Positions 47,656 through 60,642 of a stretch of DNA of 64,000 nucleotides are shown one piece after another (position 1 is the stretch's first letter; the number at the start of each line of letters is the position of its first letter). The notes beneath the pieces are model-generated. The model had not been told where the DNA came from and did no database searches. It worked only from the letters and a program-made list of their open reading frames with translations. The translations under genes and the position numbers were made by a program. Source of the DNA: Chondrosia reniformis (taxonomy: Eukaryota; Porifera; Demospongiae; Chondrillida; Chondrillidae); assembly GCA_947172415.1 (NCBI GenBank), contig OX359198.1, forward strand, positions 2,821,401-2,885,400. The letters are read 5' to 3'.

Positions 47656-50325
47656 GCATAAAACTGGTTAAGACAACTAGCACAAACAACTACTACATAA
47701 TTGGTACATACAACTAGTACATACAACTCTTTATTACAAGCAATACGTACAACTAATAACTAAAGCTGGTAAATATAACTAGTAGTAGGGCATACAACTA
47801 GTATACACAACTATAACCTGCGACTATTAAATATAACAAGTATTAATACATACAACTAGTACATACAACAAGTACACACAACTAGTAGATTCAACTACTA
47901 ATGAGTACATAGAACTAGTACAAACAACTAGTGCATACAAATAGTTCATACAACTAGAACATAAAACTAGCATATTTACATAGTATATACAACTAATACA
48001 TATAACCAATACATAAAACTAGTACACGCAAGTATATAATATATACAACTGATACATACAACTAGTGCATACAACTAGCACATAAAACTAGAACCACAAC
48101 AAGTACATAGAACTTGTCCTTAAAACGATTTCATAAAACTAGTACAAAAAACCAGTATATAAAACTAGTACATTCACCTAGTACATACAACTAGTCCATT
48201 AACTAGTACATATACTTAATACATACAACAAGTACATATAACTAGAAAATATATCTTGTATATAAAACTAGTAACTAGTACTTACAACTGGTACATAGAA
48301 CCAGTACATATAACTAGAAAATACAACTAGTGCATATAACAAGTTACTGTTATTTACCACTAGTGCATACAACTGGATCATACAACTTCAACTTATTACT
48401 AGTCAATATAACTAGTATTAGTACATACAACAAGTAGATACAACTAGTACATACAACTAGTACATACAACTTCTAGCTATCCAGTACCTAGTGTAACGAG
48501 TACTAGAATCTACAACAAGTACATACAATTAGTACCTACAACTAGTACAAATAAATGATGCATGCAACTAGTACATAAAACTAGTACACACCAAGAGAAA
48601 ATACAACGAGGACCTACAACTAGTGCATACAACTAGTACATGCAACTAGTACATACAAGTAGTATATATAAATGATGCATACAACTAGTACATAAAACTA
48701 TTACACACAACTAGAAAATACAACGAGGACATACAACTAGTGCATACAACTAGTACCTAGAACAATTACACACAAGTAGTATATACAAATAGTACATACA
48801 ATTTGTATCTAGTACATGCAACTAGGATCTACCTAGTACCTAATATAACTTGGACTAGAATCTACAACCAGGACATACAACTAGTACATATAACAAGTAC
48901 ATGCAGCTAGTATATGCACCTTGTACACACAACCACTACATATAACTAGTACATACACATATACCTAGTACATATAAATAGTAGATACAACTAGTACGTA
49001 GAACTAGTACACACAATTACTGCATTAAACTAGTCCATACCCAGATAACTAGTACATATAAATAGTATATACAACTAGAACATAAACTAGAACCTACAAA
49101 TAGTAGATACAACTAGTATATACAACTAGAAGCTACCTAGTGTGCAGTACAACTAGTACTAGAACCTACAACTAGTATCACACCTAGTCAGACAACTAGT
49201 ATCGAGTACATACAACTAGTACAAACAACTAGTACATACAACTAGTCCATACAACTAGTACATTCAACTAGTACCTACCTAGTCCCTAGTATAACTAGTA
49301 CTAGAACATACGACTAGTTCTTACAAAGAGTACATACAACTAGTAAATATAAACAGTGCATACAAGTAATACATGCAACTAGTATATACAACTAGGACAT
49401 ACAAGTAGTACATAAAAACTAGCACATACAACAATTACACACATCTAGTATATAAAACTAGTACATACACCTTGTATCCAGTACATAAAACTAGGATCTA
49501 CCTAGTACCTAGTATAACTAATACCAGAACCTACAACTAGAGCATTGAAGTAGTACATACAACTAATACATACAATTAGTACCTACAACTAGTACATATA
49601 ACTCGTACATAGAATTAGTACATGCAACAAGTACAGACAATTAGAACATAGAACTAGTACATACAACTAATACATACAATTAGTACATACAACTAGAACA
49701 TTCAACTATTTACTCATACAAACAACCAGTAAATACAAATAGAAAATATAGTTAGTACATACAACAATTAGACACAACGAGAACATATAACTAGTACATA
49801 CACATATAAATAGTATATATAAATAGTTCATACATCTAGTACATACAACTAGGACATACAAGTTTTATAAACAACTAGTACACACAACCAGTGCATACAA
49901 CTAGTACATACAACTAGAAACTAGAACATGTAACTAGTACATAGAGAGAGGACATAAAACTTATACATACAACAAGTACAAAAAACAAGACACTAGTATA
50001 TACAACTAGTACACAGCTGGTACATACAAGTAATATATACATACAACTAGTACATACAGTTGGTACATAACTAGTACAGGCAACTATTACATACAACTAG
50101 TATATAAAATTCGTACATACAACTACTACATGCAACTACAACATACAACTATTAAGTATACCTAATACTAGTACATACAACTAGTACATAAAACTAGTAC
50201 ATACACCTAGTGAATAAAATTAGTACATACAACTAGTACACATAAGTACTGCATATAACTAGTACATATAACTAGTACATACACATATAACTAGTATATA
50301 TAAATAGTACATACACCTAGTATAC
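47656..50325 (-). repeat. 13-bp satellite, reverse orientation (block 13)
   Basis: Reverse monomers. 49,040-49,090 is the uninterrupted counterpart of the sites hit by the Tigger and foldback elements. Open frames such as 47,827-48,009 are periodicity artefacts. Confidence 0.93.
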
Positions 50326-50573
50326 TTTAGAAACAAAAGCCTTAACAGAGAAATTGTTTCTTCCTGCCTTAGTTTACTAAGGCAAGGAGTATCTGGCTTG
50401 GACAACCCTCAGTCAGTTATGTTTTCCCTTCTTCGGGTTTTTAGCCAGAAGCCTCGACTTTGCATCCTTCCGGCAGCAGCAGACAGGTGCACGTCGGGCC
50501 AAAGTTGACCATCATAATAGGAGGGAGTACCTCCATACACCAATCCACCAGGCAAGGACTTAGACAGGACTAC

Positions 50574-51285
50574 TTATCGTCCAGGCCCCAATCCCTCAAC
50601 AGATAGATGTCGCCTCAATATCCTCACAGCCAAACAGAGAACAGTTCTCTGCATGGCTCTCATCACTTCTACTGCACTTTTTGACAGCTTTGGAATTCCC
50701 CTAAGGTCTTCCAGGTGCGTCTTTACTGTCCCCAAAGCATCAATTATCATTGGGACTACCTTAATTCGGTGGCCGCTAAATTGCTGCCAGCTTCTGGTAC
50801 TTTTGGAACTTCTCTTGCCATCTTCCATTAATATTGCTGTCAGTAGGAACTGGCATCTCAATAATGTAGATGGACTTAGATATCCGATCCTCAACCACTA
50901 AGTCTGGCCTTCTTTCTGTCATTTCTTCATCTGTAGGGATGCTAGGATCCCACAAGATTTTGACAGACCTATTCTCATAGACTGGTTTTGCTTCTAGTTT
51001 GTACCAGGGCTCTCCCTGTCTGAATCCATATTCTTTCAACAATCTCCACAACACTATCAGTATTGCCCGGTCATGTCTCTCTTTGTAGAGAGAAAAGCCC
51101 TTGGGCTCACACATGTTTAGTATGTGTTTGACCGTTTCCATAGCCTTGCCACATTCTCTGCACATTAGGAGGCTAGAATTCCTCAGAATCCTATTTCGAT
51201 ACCACCTAGTGTGCAACACATCATCTTGGGCTGCAAGAATCAGAGCCTCAGTTTGAGGTCTAAGTCTCCCATCGGAAAGCCACAC
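50574..51285 (-). pseudogene. R4-like C-terminus: CCHC finger and restriction-like endonuclease
   Basis: Two overlapping frames that are one domain split by a frameshift near 50,790-50,800. The first frame (from 51,285) reads WLSDGRLRPQTEALILAAQD, then CRECGKAMETVKHILNMC (CCHC), RHDRAILIVLWRLL, KILWDPSIPTDEEM, and RRPDLVVED...IYIIEMPVP, the PD-(D/E)xK-type core. The second frame continues GHRIKVVPMIIDALGTVK. An in-frame TAG just upstream of the first frame separates it from the RT. The domain would cut target DNA in the intact family. Confidence 0.8.
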
Positions 51286-52148
51286 CTATTTGTGACTTGT
51301 CTGTGGTATGAGCCCTGGTGAGACTTTTCGGCTAGGTTACTTTTTAACCTTTCTAGTCTGAGCCTCCCAGAGCTCACGTGCCACTCTCCTCCATGCTCTT
51401 ACATTATTTTGTGAGGGATCTGTCTATAGCCACATTTCCGGTTCTAGTTCTATTCCATGGCTTCCCAGTATCAATCTGGCTTCTTTCAAGACAGTCCTCC
51501 TCTGCTTTGAGCACTCCAGCCACTTTTGGTGTTTAACCAAAACAGCTGTGAGTGGATCATTGGCAGTATGGAGGTATCTTTCCAGATTCACACAACAGCC
51601 CTGTCGTGATCCAAAGGAAAACTACAGAGCCTTCTACCACCTTGAGAGCGAGGCAAGTTCACTCTCTCAATGGCAGAGTTATAGTGATGACACTGGTACT
51701 TTCTCATGATCTTTCTCACCATTCGTTCCAGTTTTGGAAGCTCACTTTGTCTCCACCTCAAAACTGGGTAAGAGTATCTCAATAGAGAGGCACACAACAT
51801 GTTAGAGGCTTCTGCAGCATTCTTACCATTGAGGTGAGAGCCCCACACTTGTGGAGTTCCTCCTCAATTCGTTGATCAAGCAAGCTTTGACCTTGCTGTC
51901 ATCTACCTCAAACAGTTGTTCTAGCTCTAGGTACTTATAAGTAGTACCTTTTTCAAGGCCCTTTATGGATTCTTCACTGCGTTCAGGGTTGTCTGGGCCA
52001 GAAGGTATATCCCTTGGTTCTGTTAAGAATTTGGGATATGGGAGCTATGGCCAGACAAAAGAGGAGTGGCGATAAGGAGTCTCCTTGGAAGAGACCCCTG
52101 TTATATTTAACAAGGGTGCTCCTAACCACCTTCCCCGCAGTCCTCAAC
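51286..52148 (-). pseudogene. R4-like RT C-terminal half, degraded, catalytic box deleted
   Basis: Fragments in shifting frames. Near 52,060-52,140 it reads GLFQGDSLSPLLFCLAIAP (RT motif with QG..SP). Soon after, at about 51,880-52,010, another frame gives GTTYKYLELEQLFEVDD. The YxDD-containing segment that should lie between is gone. 51,588-51,848 reads ASLLRYSYPVLRWRQSEL and LPRSQGGRRL, the thumb/post-RT region. 51,286-51,587 holds only short remnants with several stops. Confidence 0.7.
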
Positions 52149-53123
52149 TCAAGCCCAGTGTTTGGAGAAGAGCTCTATAGACCTCCGGATCCAACCTGGG
52201 CACTTGATGGTTTTTAGCACCTTCATCACCCACTTGTGAGGGACTCTGTCATATGCCTTCTCATAATCGATCCATGCCACACTAAGTGGTTTGCCCATAA
52301 TTTTGGCATCTAGATCGATTGATTGATCCAGCAGTAGACAGTCCACACAGCCCCACCTCCCCTTCCTCATTGCTCGTTGAGCCATATGCAAAAGATCATT
52401 AGTGTAGGTGTAAGTGAGTAATTCTGATGCAATGTATGCTGTGACAGCCTTGTACATTGTGTTGAGACACGCAATAGGTCGGTAGTTGGCCGCACTTTTC
52501 GGGTCACCCTTTTTGGGGATGAGTAGAGTGCGACCCCTTGTAAGCCAGTCTGGGACTGACAGATCTCCGCTCACCACCCTCCGTAGTACATCTGCCAAGG
52601 CAGACTGTGCAGAGGGGAGTGCTTTCAATCAAAAAGTGTGGATGCCATCCGGCCCAGGGGCTGACCAGCTTTTTGCCTTTTTCAAGGCTTTCATCAGTTT
52701 GGTCTCATCAATGCTATCGGGACCTTCAGAGGGGGTTCTACCCACCCTCTTTTTGGTTTCCTTTAGCCATTCTCTCACCCCTGGGTCGTCTTTGTTGACC
52801 TTACCAACAGTAACTACAATCTTTGTCCAAAAGTCTCTTACTAACTCAATTGAGGGAGCTTCATTGGAGGTTGGAACATTGCCATTCATCCGGAACTTCC
52901 TTTGGGTATTCCAAAGGTGGTTTTGTTCCTGGAATTTCCTGCGTTCAACCGATCTTTGCTCTTGTAGGGTCCAGACCCTGAGTTTCCACAGTGTCTGTTC
53001 CCGAGCTCTGATCAGCACATTCAGGTTTAATGAATGGCACTCCCTCCTAAGCTTTCTTCGGAGTACTTTCTGGCATTTGGTCATAGGATTACTACTCGGT
53101 AGACGCGCTATTTCCATATCCAA
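52149..53123 (-). pseudogene. R4-like RT N-terminal half with a W-to-stop change
   Basis: A single continuous frame interrupted only by a TGA at about 52,626-52,628, where related proteins have Trp after GIHTF. Upstream part: basic region, then KAKSWSAPGPDGIHTF (RT entry motif). Downstream: RGRTLLIPKKGDPKSAANYR (motif 1) and LSVAWIDYEKAYDRVPH (motif A with the catalytic Asp). It ends in a TGA at 52,149, after which reading moves to another frame (QGDSLSP). Confidence 0.82.
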
Positions 53124-53820
53124 CTAGGCAATCAGTCTTCTAAACCTAAGGCCTTTAGCCTTCCTGTCACTTATGTGACCTCCCTGTCTCTTACTACTCT
53201 TTTGATTGTCTGATTTCCTTCCCTGGTTGCATGGCTGCGATTCCTTGGTTGTTTTTCCCCTCACAGCCATAGCAACAGAGTAGACCAGGCAGTTCAGGTG
53301 CCAGGCCGACCTAGGGCCTTCCTGCCACTCTTTCTCCACCCAATCATTGGCTTCCTGAAGCAGTGCCGTATCAACATGGTTGAACCGCACCGCCCCACAG
53401 GGTTTCCTATCAGAGAAATCTCCAGGTTTCTTTCGGAGACAGGCATTTTTGCTTTGCCTAAAAGTTGCATCAGTTGATCATTGCCACTTGTCCTGGGACT
53501 GGGATGATCATGTGTGGGAGTTTCAACAGGGCCTGTAAACAGCTCACTATTTTGTCCAGTCCTGGCCTGAACTTGGTGTGGCTCTTCCTGTCCCTGGGCT
53601 CTCACACCTTCTCCACAGTCCCAGTTAGGGTGGCTACACCATGAGAGTCAGGTTCCACAAGGTTTAGTCTCGAGAGACCTTGACCTCTTGGGATTCTACT
53701 AACTCTTGTAGTTAGCGCTACCTTTGTGGTTTTATGGTCTGGCATTTTAGCATTCCAAGCCTGGTACAACTGCTCGGCATAGCCCTTTTCCATGGGCTTA
53801 CTTTCTCGGTAGAGCTCCAT
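53124..53820 (-). pseudogene. R4-like N-terminal region, frameshifted
   Basis: Three overlapping frames. The first begins at an ATG at 53,818-53,820 (MELYRESKPMEKGYAEQLYQ, then TTRVSRI). The second runs 53,294-53,605. The third (53,124-53,390) contains RFNHVDTALLQEANDWVE and SAWHLNCLVYSVAMAV, which looks like the conserved segment preceding the RT. Function unknown; probably nucleic-acid binding. At least two frameshifts. Confidence 0.6.
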
Positions 53821-53945
53821 GAGGATATTATCCCTCTGAAGGTTCTTGGTAGGAGACGGAGGTACTGCAAGTAACTGATAACCGAGATTTAGATTTGGTT
53901 AATGATGCACATCAAGGTGCCTCTAGAAGGAGAAGGATCCAAGGG

Positions 53946-56900
53946 GTGATCTGGAACCCATAGTATATCTAGTAATATTTTCTCTTTATATCTCTTTATT
54001 TTGCCAAATATATCGCTTAGTTTTTGCTTAATTTATCCAACGGACCAGAATATCCCATAGTTTTGCCAAATATATCCAACAGTTTTTGCCCAATATATCT
54101 CTTAAATAACCTATAGTCTTAGCCCTATATATTATATCACAATTTTTCTATCAAATATATCCCATATTTTTCTAAATATATTCCATAATATAACCTATAG
54201 TCTTAGCCAAATATATCCCATAGTTTTTGCCCAATATAAACCATAGTTTTTCAAAATATCCCATAGTTTTTACAAATATAACCCATAATTTTTGCCAAAT
54301 ATATCCTATAAGTTTGCCTAATATATCCCTCAGTTTTTGCTTAATATATCCAATTATTTGCAAATATTGCCTATTATATCGAATAATATATCCCATAGTT
54401 TTACCCAATGAACCCCTTAGATTTTGTCAAATATATCCCATAGCTTTTCACAAATATATCCCATAGTATATACCATAATTTTTGTCTTATATATCCCATA
54501 ATTTTGCCTAATTTTTCCTTAATATATCCAATAGACAAGTATATCCAATAGTTTTGCAAATATATCCAACAATTTTTAACCAATATACACCATAATATAT
54601 CCCACACTTTGTCCATTTTATCCCATAGTTTTTGCCATATATATCTCGTAAAATGACCTATTATCTTAGCCCCATATATCCCATAGTTTTTGCCCAATAT
54701 TTCCCGTAATTTTTCCAAATATATCCCATAGTTTTGCCAATATATCCCATAATATTTGCCAAATATATCCCATACTTTTGATTTATATATCCCTCAGTTT
54801 TTACTTAATATATACAATTATTTAAAAATAATGCCAATTATATCCCATAATATATCTTATAGTTTTAGCACTATATATATCCCATAGTTTTTGCCGAATA
54901 TATCCCATAGTTTTTCCGAAATTATCGCATAGTTTTGCAAATATATCCCAAAATTTTGCAAATATATCCCATAATTTTTGCCAAATATATCCTATAATTT
55001 TTGCCAACTATATACCATAATTTTGCCTAATATATCCCTCAGTTTTTGCTTAATATATCCAATTGTTTGCAAATATTGCCAATTATATCCCATAATATAT
55101 CCCATTCTTTAACCCAATATACCCCTTAGTTTTAGTCAAATATATCCCAAAACGTTTGACAAATATATCTCATTGTATATCCCATAACTTTTGCCCTATA
55201 TATCCATTAATTTTTCCAAATATATTTCATAATTTTGTTTAATATATCCCTTAGTTTCTGCTTAATATATGCAATTGACAGGTATATCCCATAGTTTTTC
55301 AAAACATAGCCAACAATTTTTAACCAATATATCCCATAATATATCCATCCCATAATGTGTGCTCCATATATCCCATAGTTTGTGCCAAATATATCCAATA
55401 AAATAACTTATAGTCTTAGCTCAATATATCCCATAGTTTTTCCCCAATATGTCCCATAGTGTTTCCGAATATATCCCATAGTTTTGGCAAATATATCCCA
55501 CAATGTTTGCCAAATATATCCCACAATTTTGCCTAATACATCCCTCAGTTTTTGCTTAATATATCCAATTATTTAAAAATATTGCCAATTATATCTCACA
55601 ATATATCCCATTCTTTAACCCAATATACCCCATAGTTTTAGTCAAATATATCCCAAAGCTTTGGACAAATATATTCCATAGTATATCCCATAATTTTTGC
55701 CCTATATATCCAATAATTTTGCCTCATATATCCCATAATTTTGCCTAATATATCCCTTAGTTTGTGCCAAATATATCCCATAAAATAACTTACAGTCTTG
55801 GCTCAATATATCCCATAGTTTTTGCCCAATATATCCCATTGTGTTTCCTAATATATCCTATAGTTTTGGCAAATATATCCAATAATTTTTGCCAAATATA
55901 TCCAATAATTTTTGCCAAATATATCCCATACTTTTGCCTAATATATCCCTCAGTTTTTGCTTAATATATCCAATTATTAGCAAATATTGCCAAGTGTTGG
56001 TCAAATATATCCCATAGTTTTGACAAATATATCCCATAGTATATTCCATAATGTTTGCCCTTAATATCCCATAATTTTGCCTAATATATCCCTTAGGTTT
56101 TGCTTAAAATATACAATGGACCAGTATATCCCATAGTTTTGCCAAAGATATCCAACAATTTTTAACCAATATATCCCTTAATATATCCCATAATTTTTGC
56201 CAAATATATCCCATAGCTTTAGCCGAATATATCCAACAGTTTTTACATAAGAAATCCTATAATTTAAAAATTTGCCAATTATATCCCATAATATATCCCA
56301 TAGTTTTACCCGTTATACCCCTTAGTTTAAGACAAATATATCCCATATTTTATCCCATAATTTTTGCCCTATATATCCCATATTTTTGCCTTATACATCC
56401 CTTAGTTTTGGAAAATATATCACATAGTATATCCCATAATTTTGCCTTATATATCGCATAATTTTCCTAATATATCCCATAGTTTTGCAAATATATCATA
56501 CTTTTTGCCAAATATATCCCATACTTTTGCCTAATATATCCCTTAGTTTTTGCTTAATATATCCAATTATTTAAAAATTTTGACAATTATATCCCATAAT
56601 ATATCCCATATTTTACCCAATATACCACCTTGGTTTTGTCAAATATATCCCATAGCATTTGACAAATATATCCCATAGTATATCCCATAATTGTTGCCCT
56701 ATATATCCCAAAATTTGTCTTAATATATCCCTTAGTTTTTGCTTAATATATCCAATGGACCAGTATATCCCATAGTTTTGCCAAAAATATCCCATAAAAT
56801 AACTTATAGTCTTAGCCCAATATGTCCCAATATTCTTACCAAATATATCCCATATTTTTCCAAAAATTTCCCATAATTTTAGCCAAATATATCTCATAAT

Positions 56901-57985
56901 ATAACCTATAGTCTTGGCCCAATATATCCCATAGTTTTTGCACAATATCTCCCATAGTTTTTCCGAAAATATCCCATAGTTTTTGCAAATAAATCCCATA
57001 ATTTTGCTTAATATATCCCTCAGTTTTTGCTTAATATATCCAATTATATAAAAATATAGCAAATCATATCCCATAATATATCCCATAGTTTTGCCCAATA
57101 CACCCCTTAGTTTATATAAAATATATCCCATAGCTTTTGACAAATATATCCCATAGTGTATCCCATAATGTTTGCCCTATATATCCCATAATTTTGCCTA
57201 ATATAAACCCTTAGTTTTTGCTTAATACATTCAATGGACCGTTTATGCCATAGTTTTGCCAAATATATCCAACAATTTTTAAACAATATATCCCATAATA
57301 TATCCCATAATTTTGACCCATGTATCCCATACTTTTTCCGAATATATACCTTAAAATAACGTATAGTCTTAGCCGAATATATCCCATAGTTTTTGCCAAA
57401 TATATCCCATACTTTTTCCATATATATCCTATAATTTTTGCCAAACATATCCCATATCATAATTCATATTCTTAGCCCAATAAATCCCATTGTTTTTAAA
57501 CAACATATCCCATAGTTTTTCCGAATATATCCTATAGTTTTTGCAAATATATCTCTTTTTCTGCAAATATATCCCATAATTTTGCCTAATATATCCATTA
57601 GATTTTACTTAATATATCCAATTGTTTAAAAATATTGCCGATTACAACCCATAATATATCCCATAGTTTTACCCAATATATCCCTTAATTTTTGCCTTTT
57701 ATATCCCATAATTTTGCCTAATACATCCCTTAGTTTTTGCTTAATATATCCAATGGACCAGTATATCCCATAGTTTTGCCAAAGAGATCCAACAATTTTT
57801 AACCAATATATTCCATAATATATCCCATAATTTTTGCCCATTTTATCTCATAGCTTTTGCCGAATATAACCCATAAAATAGACTATAGTCTTAGCCCCAT
57901 ATATCCCAAGGTTTTTGCCAGATATATCCCATATTTTTTCCAAATTTATCCCATAATTTTTGCCAAATATAACCCATGATAAAAC
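53946..57985. repeat. Second satellite: AT-rich 22-24-bp monomer
   Basis: About 4 kb of diverged monomers such as TATATCCCATAGTTTTTGCC and TATATCCCATAATTTTGCCT. A recurrent block (CCAATGGACCAGTATATCCC followed by CCAACAATTTTTAACC) recurs at roughly 54,040, 54,530, 55,270, 56,115, 56,757, 57,236 and 57,756, indicating higher-order units of about 0.5-0.8 kb. The many Tyr/Ile/Lys/Gly-rich open frames (such as 56,613-57,143) are translations of the repeat and are not genes. Confidence 0.9.
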
Positions 57986-57987
57986 CT

Positions 57988-60642
57988 CTAGTCAACATAA
58001 GTAATTGGGATGTCTGAATGCACAGACTGACTGCCAACCACCAATGGTTCCGATGTATACTCCTTGCCATGTGTCCCTTTATCCGCAATCTCAACATAAG
58101 ATTGTGACATGCACTTGTCATTGTGTACCAAAGCACTACTACCCTTTACTGCTGCACTTGATTTCTCCTTATTTTGACTACAATTCTGGACAAAATGACC
58201 TGATATTAGCTCCTCTTTTTCTGATTCCTCACCACTATGAGCAGATTCTTGTCGTAGCCTCGCCATTTCCTCATGGACTCTCTTGTTTGCTGTCATCTTC
58301 TTTGGCTGAAAGTTCAGGAGGGCCACTCCATTCAGGGTGCGCACACGACTAAGAGCTACATAGGCCATTCCAGGTTCAACTACATCCTTCCCTAAATCCA
58401 TGACTGCTGCATCAAGAGACAATCCTTGCACCTTGTGAATAGTTGCTCCCCAGCCCAGAATCAAGGGAATCTGTGTTCTCTGCAGGAGTATACCTTCCTT
58501 TCCATAGAAATGTGCAGGAATAAGCTGAATTGGTACAACATCCTGTTCCTCCGAGACAACATGGTACCTTTGACAATTTCCCTCATTGGGATCTAAGAAT
58601 CTCACATATACCTCTGTGGGTAATTCACCAGGCATATTCTGATGCCTTGCATTTCTTGACCACTTGAAGCCTACAATTGTTCCTCTGGCACCATTCACCA
58701 AGCCATCACCACAGTTAATGTTTCATCGCAACATTAATCTAGCACCAACTGCTAGCCTCAGTATACGGGGCAGTGCAGCACAGTATTTATCATCTTGTGG
58801 AATGAGATGTTCGGGAACCTCATTGTATTTAATATTGGCATAAATTTACCCTCGACTCTCTAATATTGCATGCTCGGCATCAATACTATAGATTTGACTG
58901 CTCTTTGCTAGACTTTTTATCTGCATTTCATAGTGCCCATCAACATCTACTGTACGAGGATACAATGTCAGAGCTGTATCAAATGGGGAAGCCAGCAAAT
59001 CCACAGTCCCACCCGAAACCAAACGTGTTTGAAGAACTTTCACATCTTCATTGGTGTGCACGCCCGTCCTGATCCGATTAAGTATCTCTGAGAATGAAGC
59101 ATCATTCTGCTGACGCATGTTCACTTCCAGTTCAATCACCTTGAAGAAATCCCTCCAAAGGTGTGAAGCCAGTCACCCCGATGAGCGTCCAGGTTTCTGA
59201 CTGAATATAAAACTACCGTTCACTGGAGATAGCTGGTACAAGTCACCCACTGCAATGACATTCAAGCCACCAAAGATCTCATCATTACCATAAATCTCAC
59301 ACAGTCGACTGTGAACTGACTTCAGTATCTGGTAAGACACTATACTGAATTCATCAATGATGATGGTGTGCACTCCTTGCCACAGATTCCTCAAGTCATG
59401 CAGGGTTAGGGCATTCAGCTGCAATTGATGAGCAGTTCTGCCATGCTCCACCTAAAGCCGCAATGCTCTATGGATTGTGAGGCCTTCAATGTTGAAGGCT
59501 GCAACCCCGGTGGGTGCCATCAACATACAGGCATGCATCTCTTGACTCCCTGACATAGAACGTTCCATATGCTCTTTAATAGCCCTAATCACATGTGATT
59601 TTCCAGTGCCTGCTCCACCTGTCACAAACAGATGAAATGGTTCTGGAGGTTTGTGGCGTATTTTCATTCTGTGTTTGTGCAACTCACGAGTGTGGTGCAC
59701 AACAATGTCAAATGGAATATGCTGCTTTGTATTCAAACTTGCAATGAGTTGCCTAAATTCCCTATCCATAAGGGAGTGTCTACTCATTGCTCCAATGTCG
59801 TCATCATTGTCATTTAAGAGCATATGTTCTTCATCTATTGCACTCAGATTGTCATCATCAAGGCATGCTGGGTCCATGAAATGCTCTGGGTTCATCAACC
59901 CTCCTTCAGCCTCAATAAAGGGTTGTGCAGCATCCTCCTTTTGAGCCTGCTGTGCCATTGGGGCAACAACATCTTGGTAGGCATTGTCTTCCGAGGCTTG
60001 TAATTGCACAACAGCCTTCTGCACTTCATCTACAAAGGCATGATTGTGAGCATTCAAAACAACCATTTCTCCTTCTCGTACAATGAAAGCCTGCATTGCA
60101 GAAGCGTGACCTTTCAACAGATCCTCAGGTTCCTTCCTCCAAGGGATGTATAGTAGCAGCAAACTGTAGTAATAGTCATCACCATGACTTTCTACTGCCT
60201 GTACTGGGATTTGAAGACAGGCTTGCTTCCTTCTCAGACGAACCCATCCCATGTCATTCTGCAACTGGTTACGAGGCTGTGCTGGTCCATTTCCAACTTT
60301 CCCAACACCTCGTGTATCTACATCATACCACACTGTGAAGTGAGCCAAGGTCATGCTTGCAAATTCTGGTGTGTCAGGTCTAGAGGCATATCTATCAAAG
60401 ATACCAGGGGCAAAAATATCAGAGAAATCATCCTCCAATTCAAGCAATTCAGACCTACTCTTGAGTAACCGCGTTCTCTTTTCTAGTCTGGTGGTGTTAA
60501 GGAATACAACTTTTCTTGAATTTTCTTTCAGAGGCAAGTGACACAATCGATATGCTGCCTCCTGGGCACTCAACTCACGATGGGTCAGCATTGTGTTGCC
60601 AATCGTTGACAGACGCTTTCTTGTTGAAGCCTGAGGAGGCAA
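57988..60642 (-). pseudogene. Helitron PIF1-like helicase domain with four in-frame stops
   Basis: One continuous frame broken only by nonsense codons at about 59,452 (TAG), 59,173 (TGA), 58,846 (TAA) and 58,722 (TGA, where Arg is expected). Motifs: HRELSAQEAAYRL near the start; Walker A GGAGTGKSHV (about 59,590-59,620); Walker B TIIIDEFSIVS; GDLYQLSPV; LPRILRLAVGARLML before the fourth stop; then GWGATIHKVQGLSLD and GMAYVALSRVRTLNGVALL, the C-terminal helicase motifs. In Helitrons this 5'-to-3' helicase unwinds DNA during rolling-circle transposition. The last about 60 residues are Ser/Glu-rich with no known motif. Confidence 0.88.

Larger units (their letters stand above)
50326..53945 (-). 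mobile_element. R4/Dong-like non-LTR retrotransposon, decayed
   Basis: Minus-strand element with N-terminal region (53,124-53,820), RT (about 51,590-53,123) and C-terminal CCHC plus restriction-like endonuclease (50,574-51,285). 50,326-50,573 is 3' untranslated. The 5' untranslated part is 53,821-53,945, abutting the second satellite. The family call rests on the APGPDGI, YKYLELEQ and LPRSQGGRRL motifs and the C-terminal RPDLVV endonuclease. Confidence 0.75.

Noticed and set aside
54172-57841. Long Tyr/Ile/Gly/Lys/Trp-rich frames in the AT-rich satellite
   Set aside because: Repetitive peptide simply reflects the TATATCCCATAGTTTTTGCC monomer on the minus strand; no unique sequence or start.
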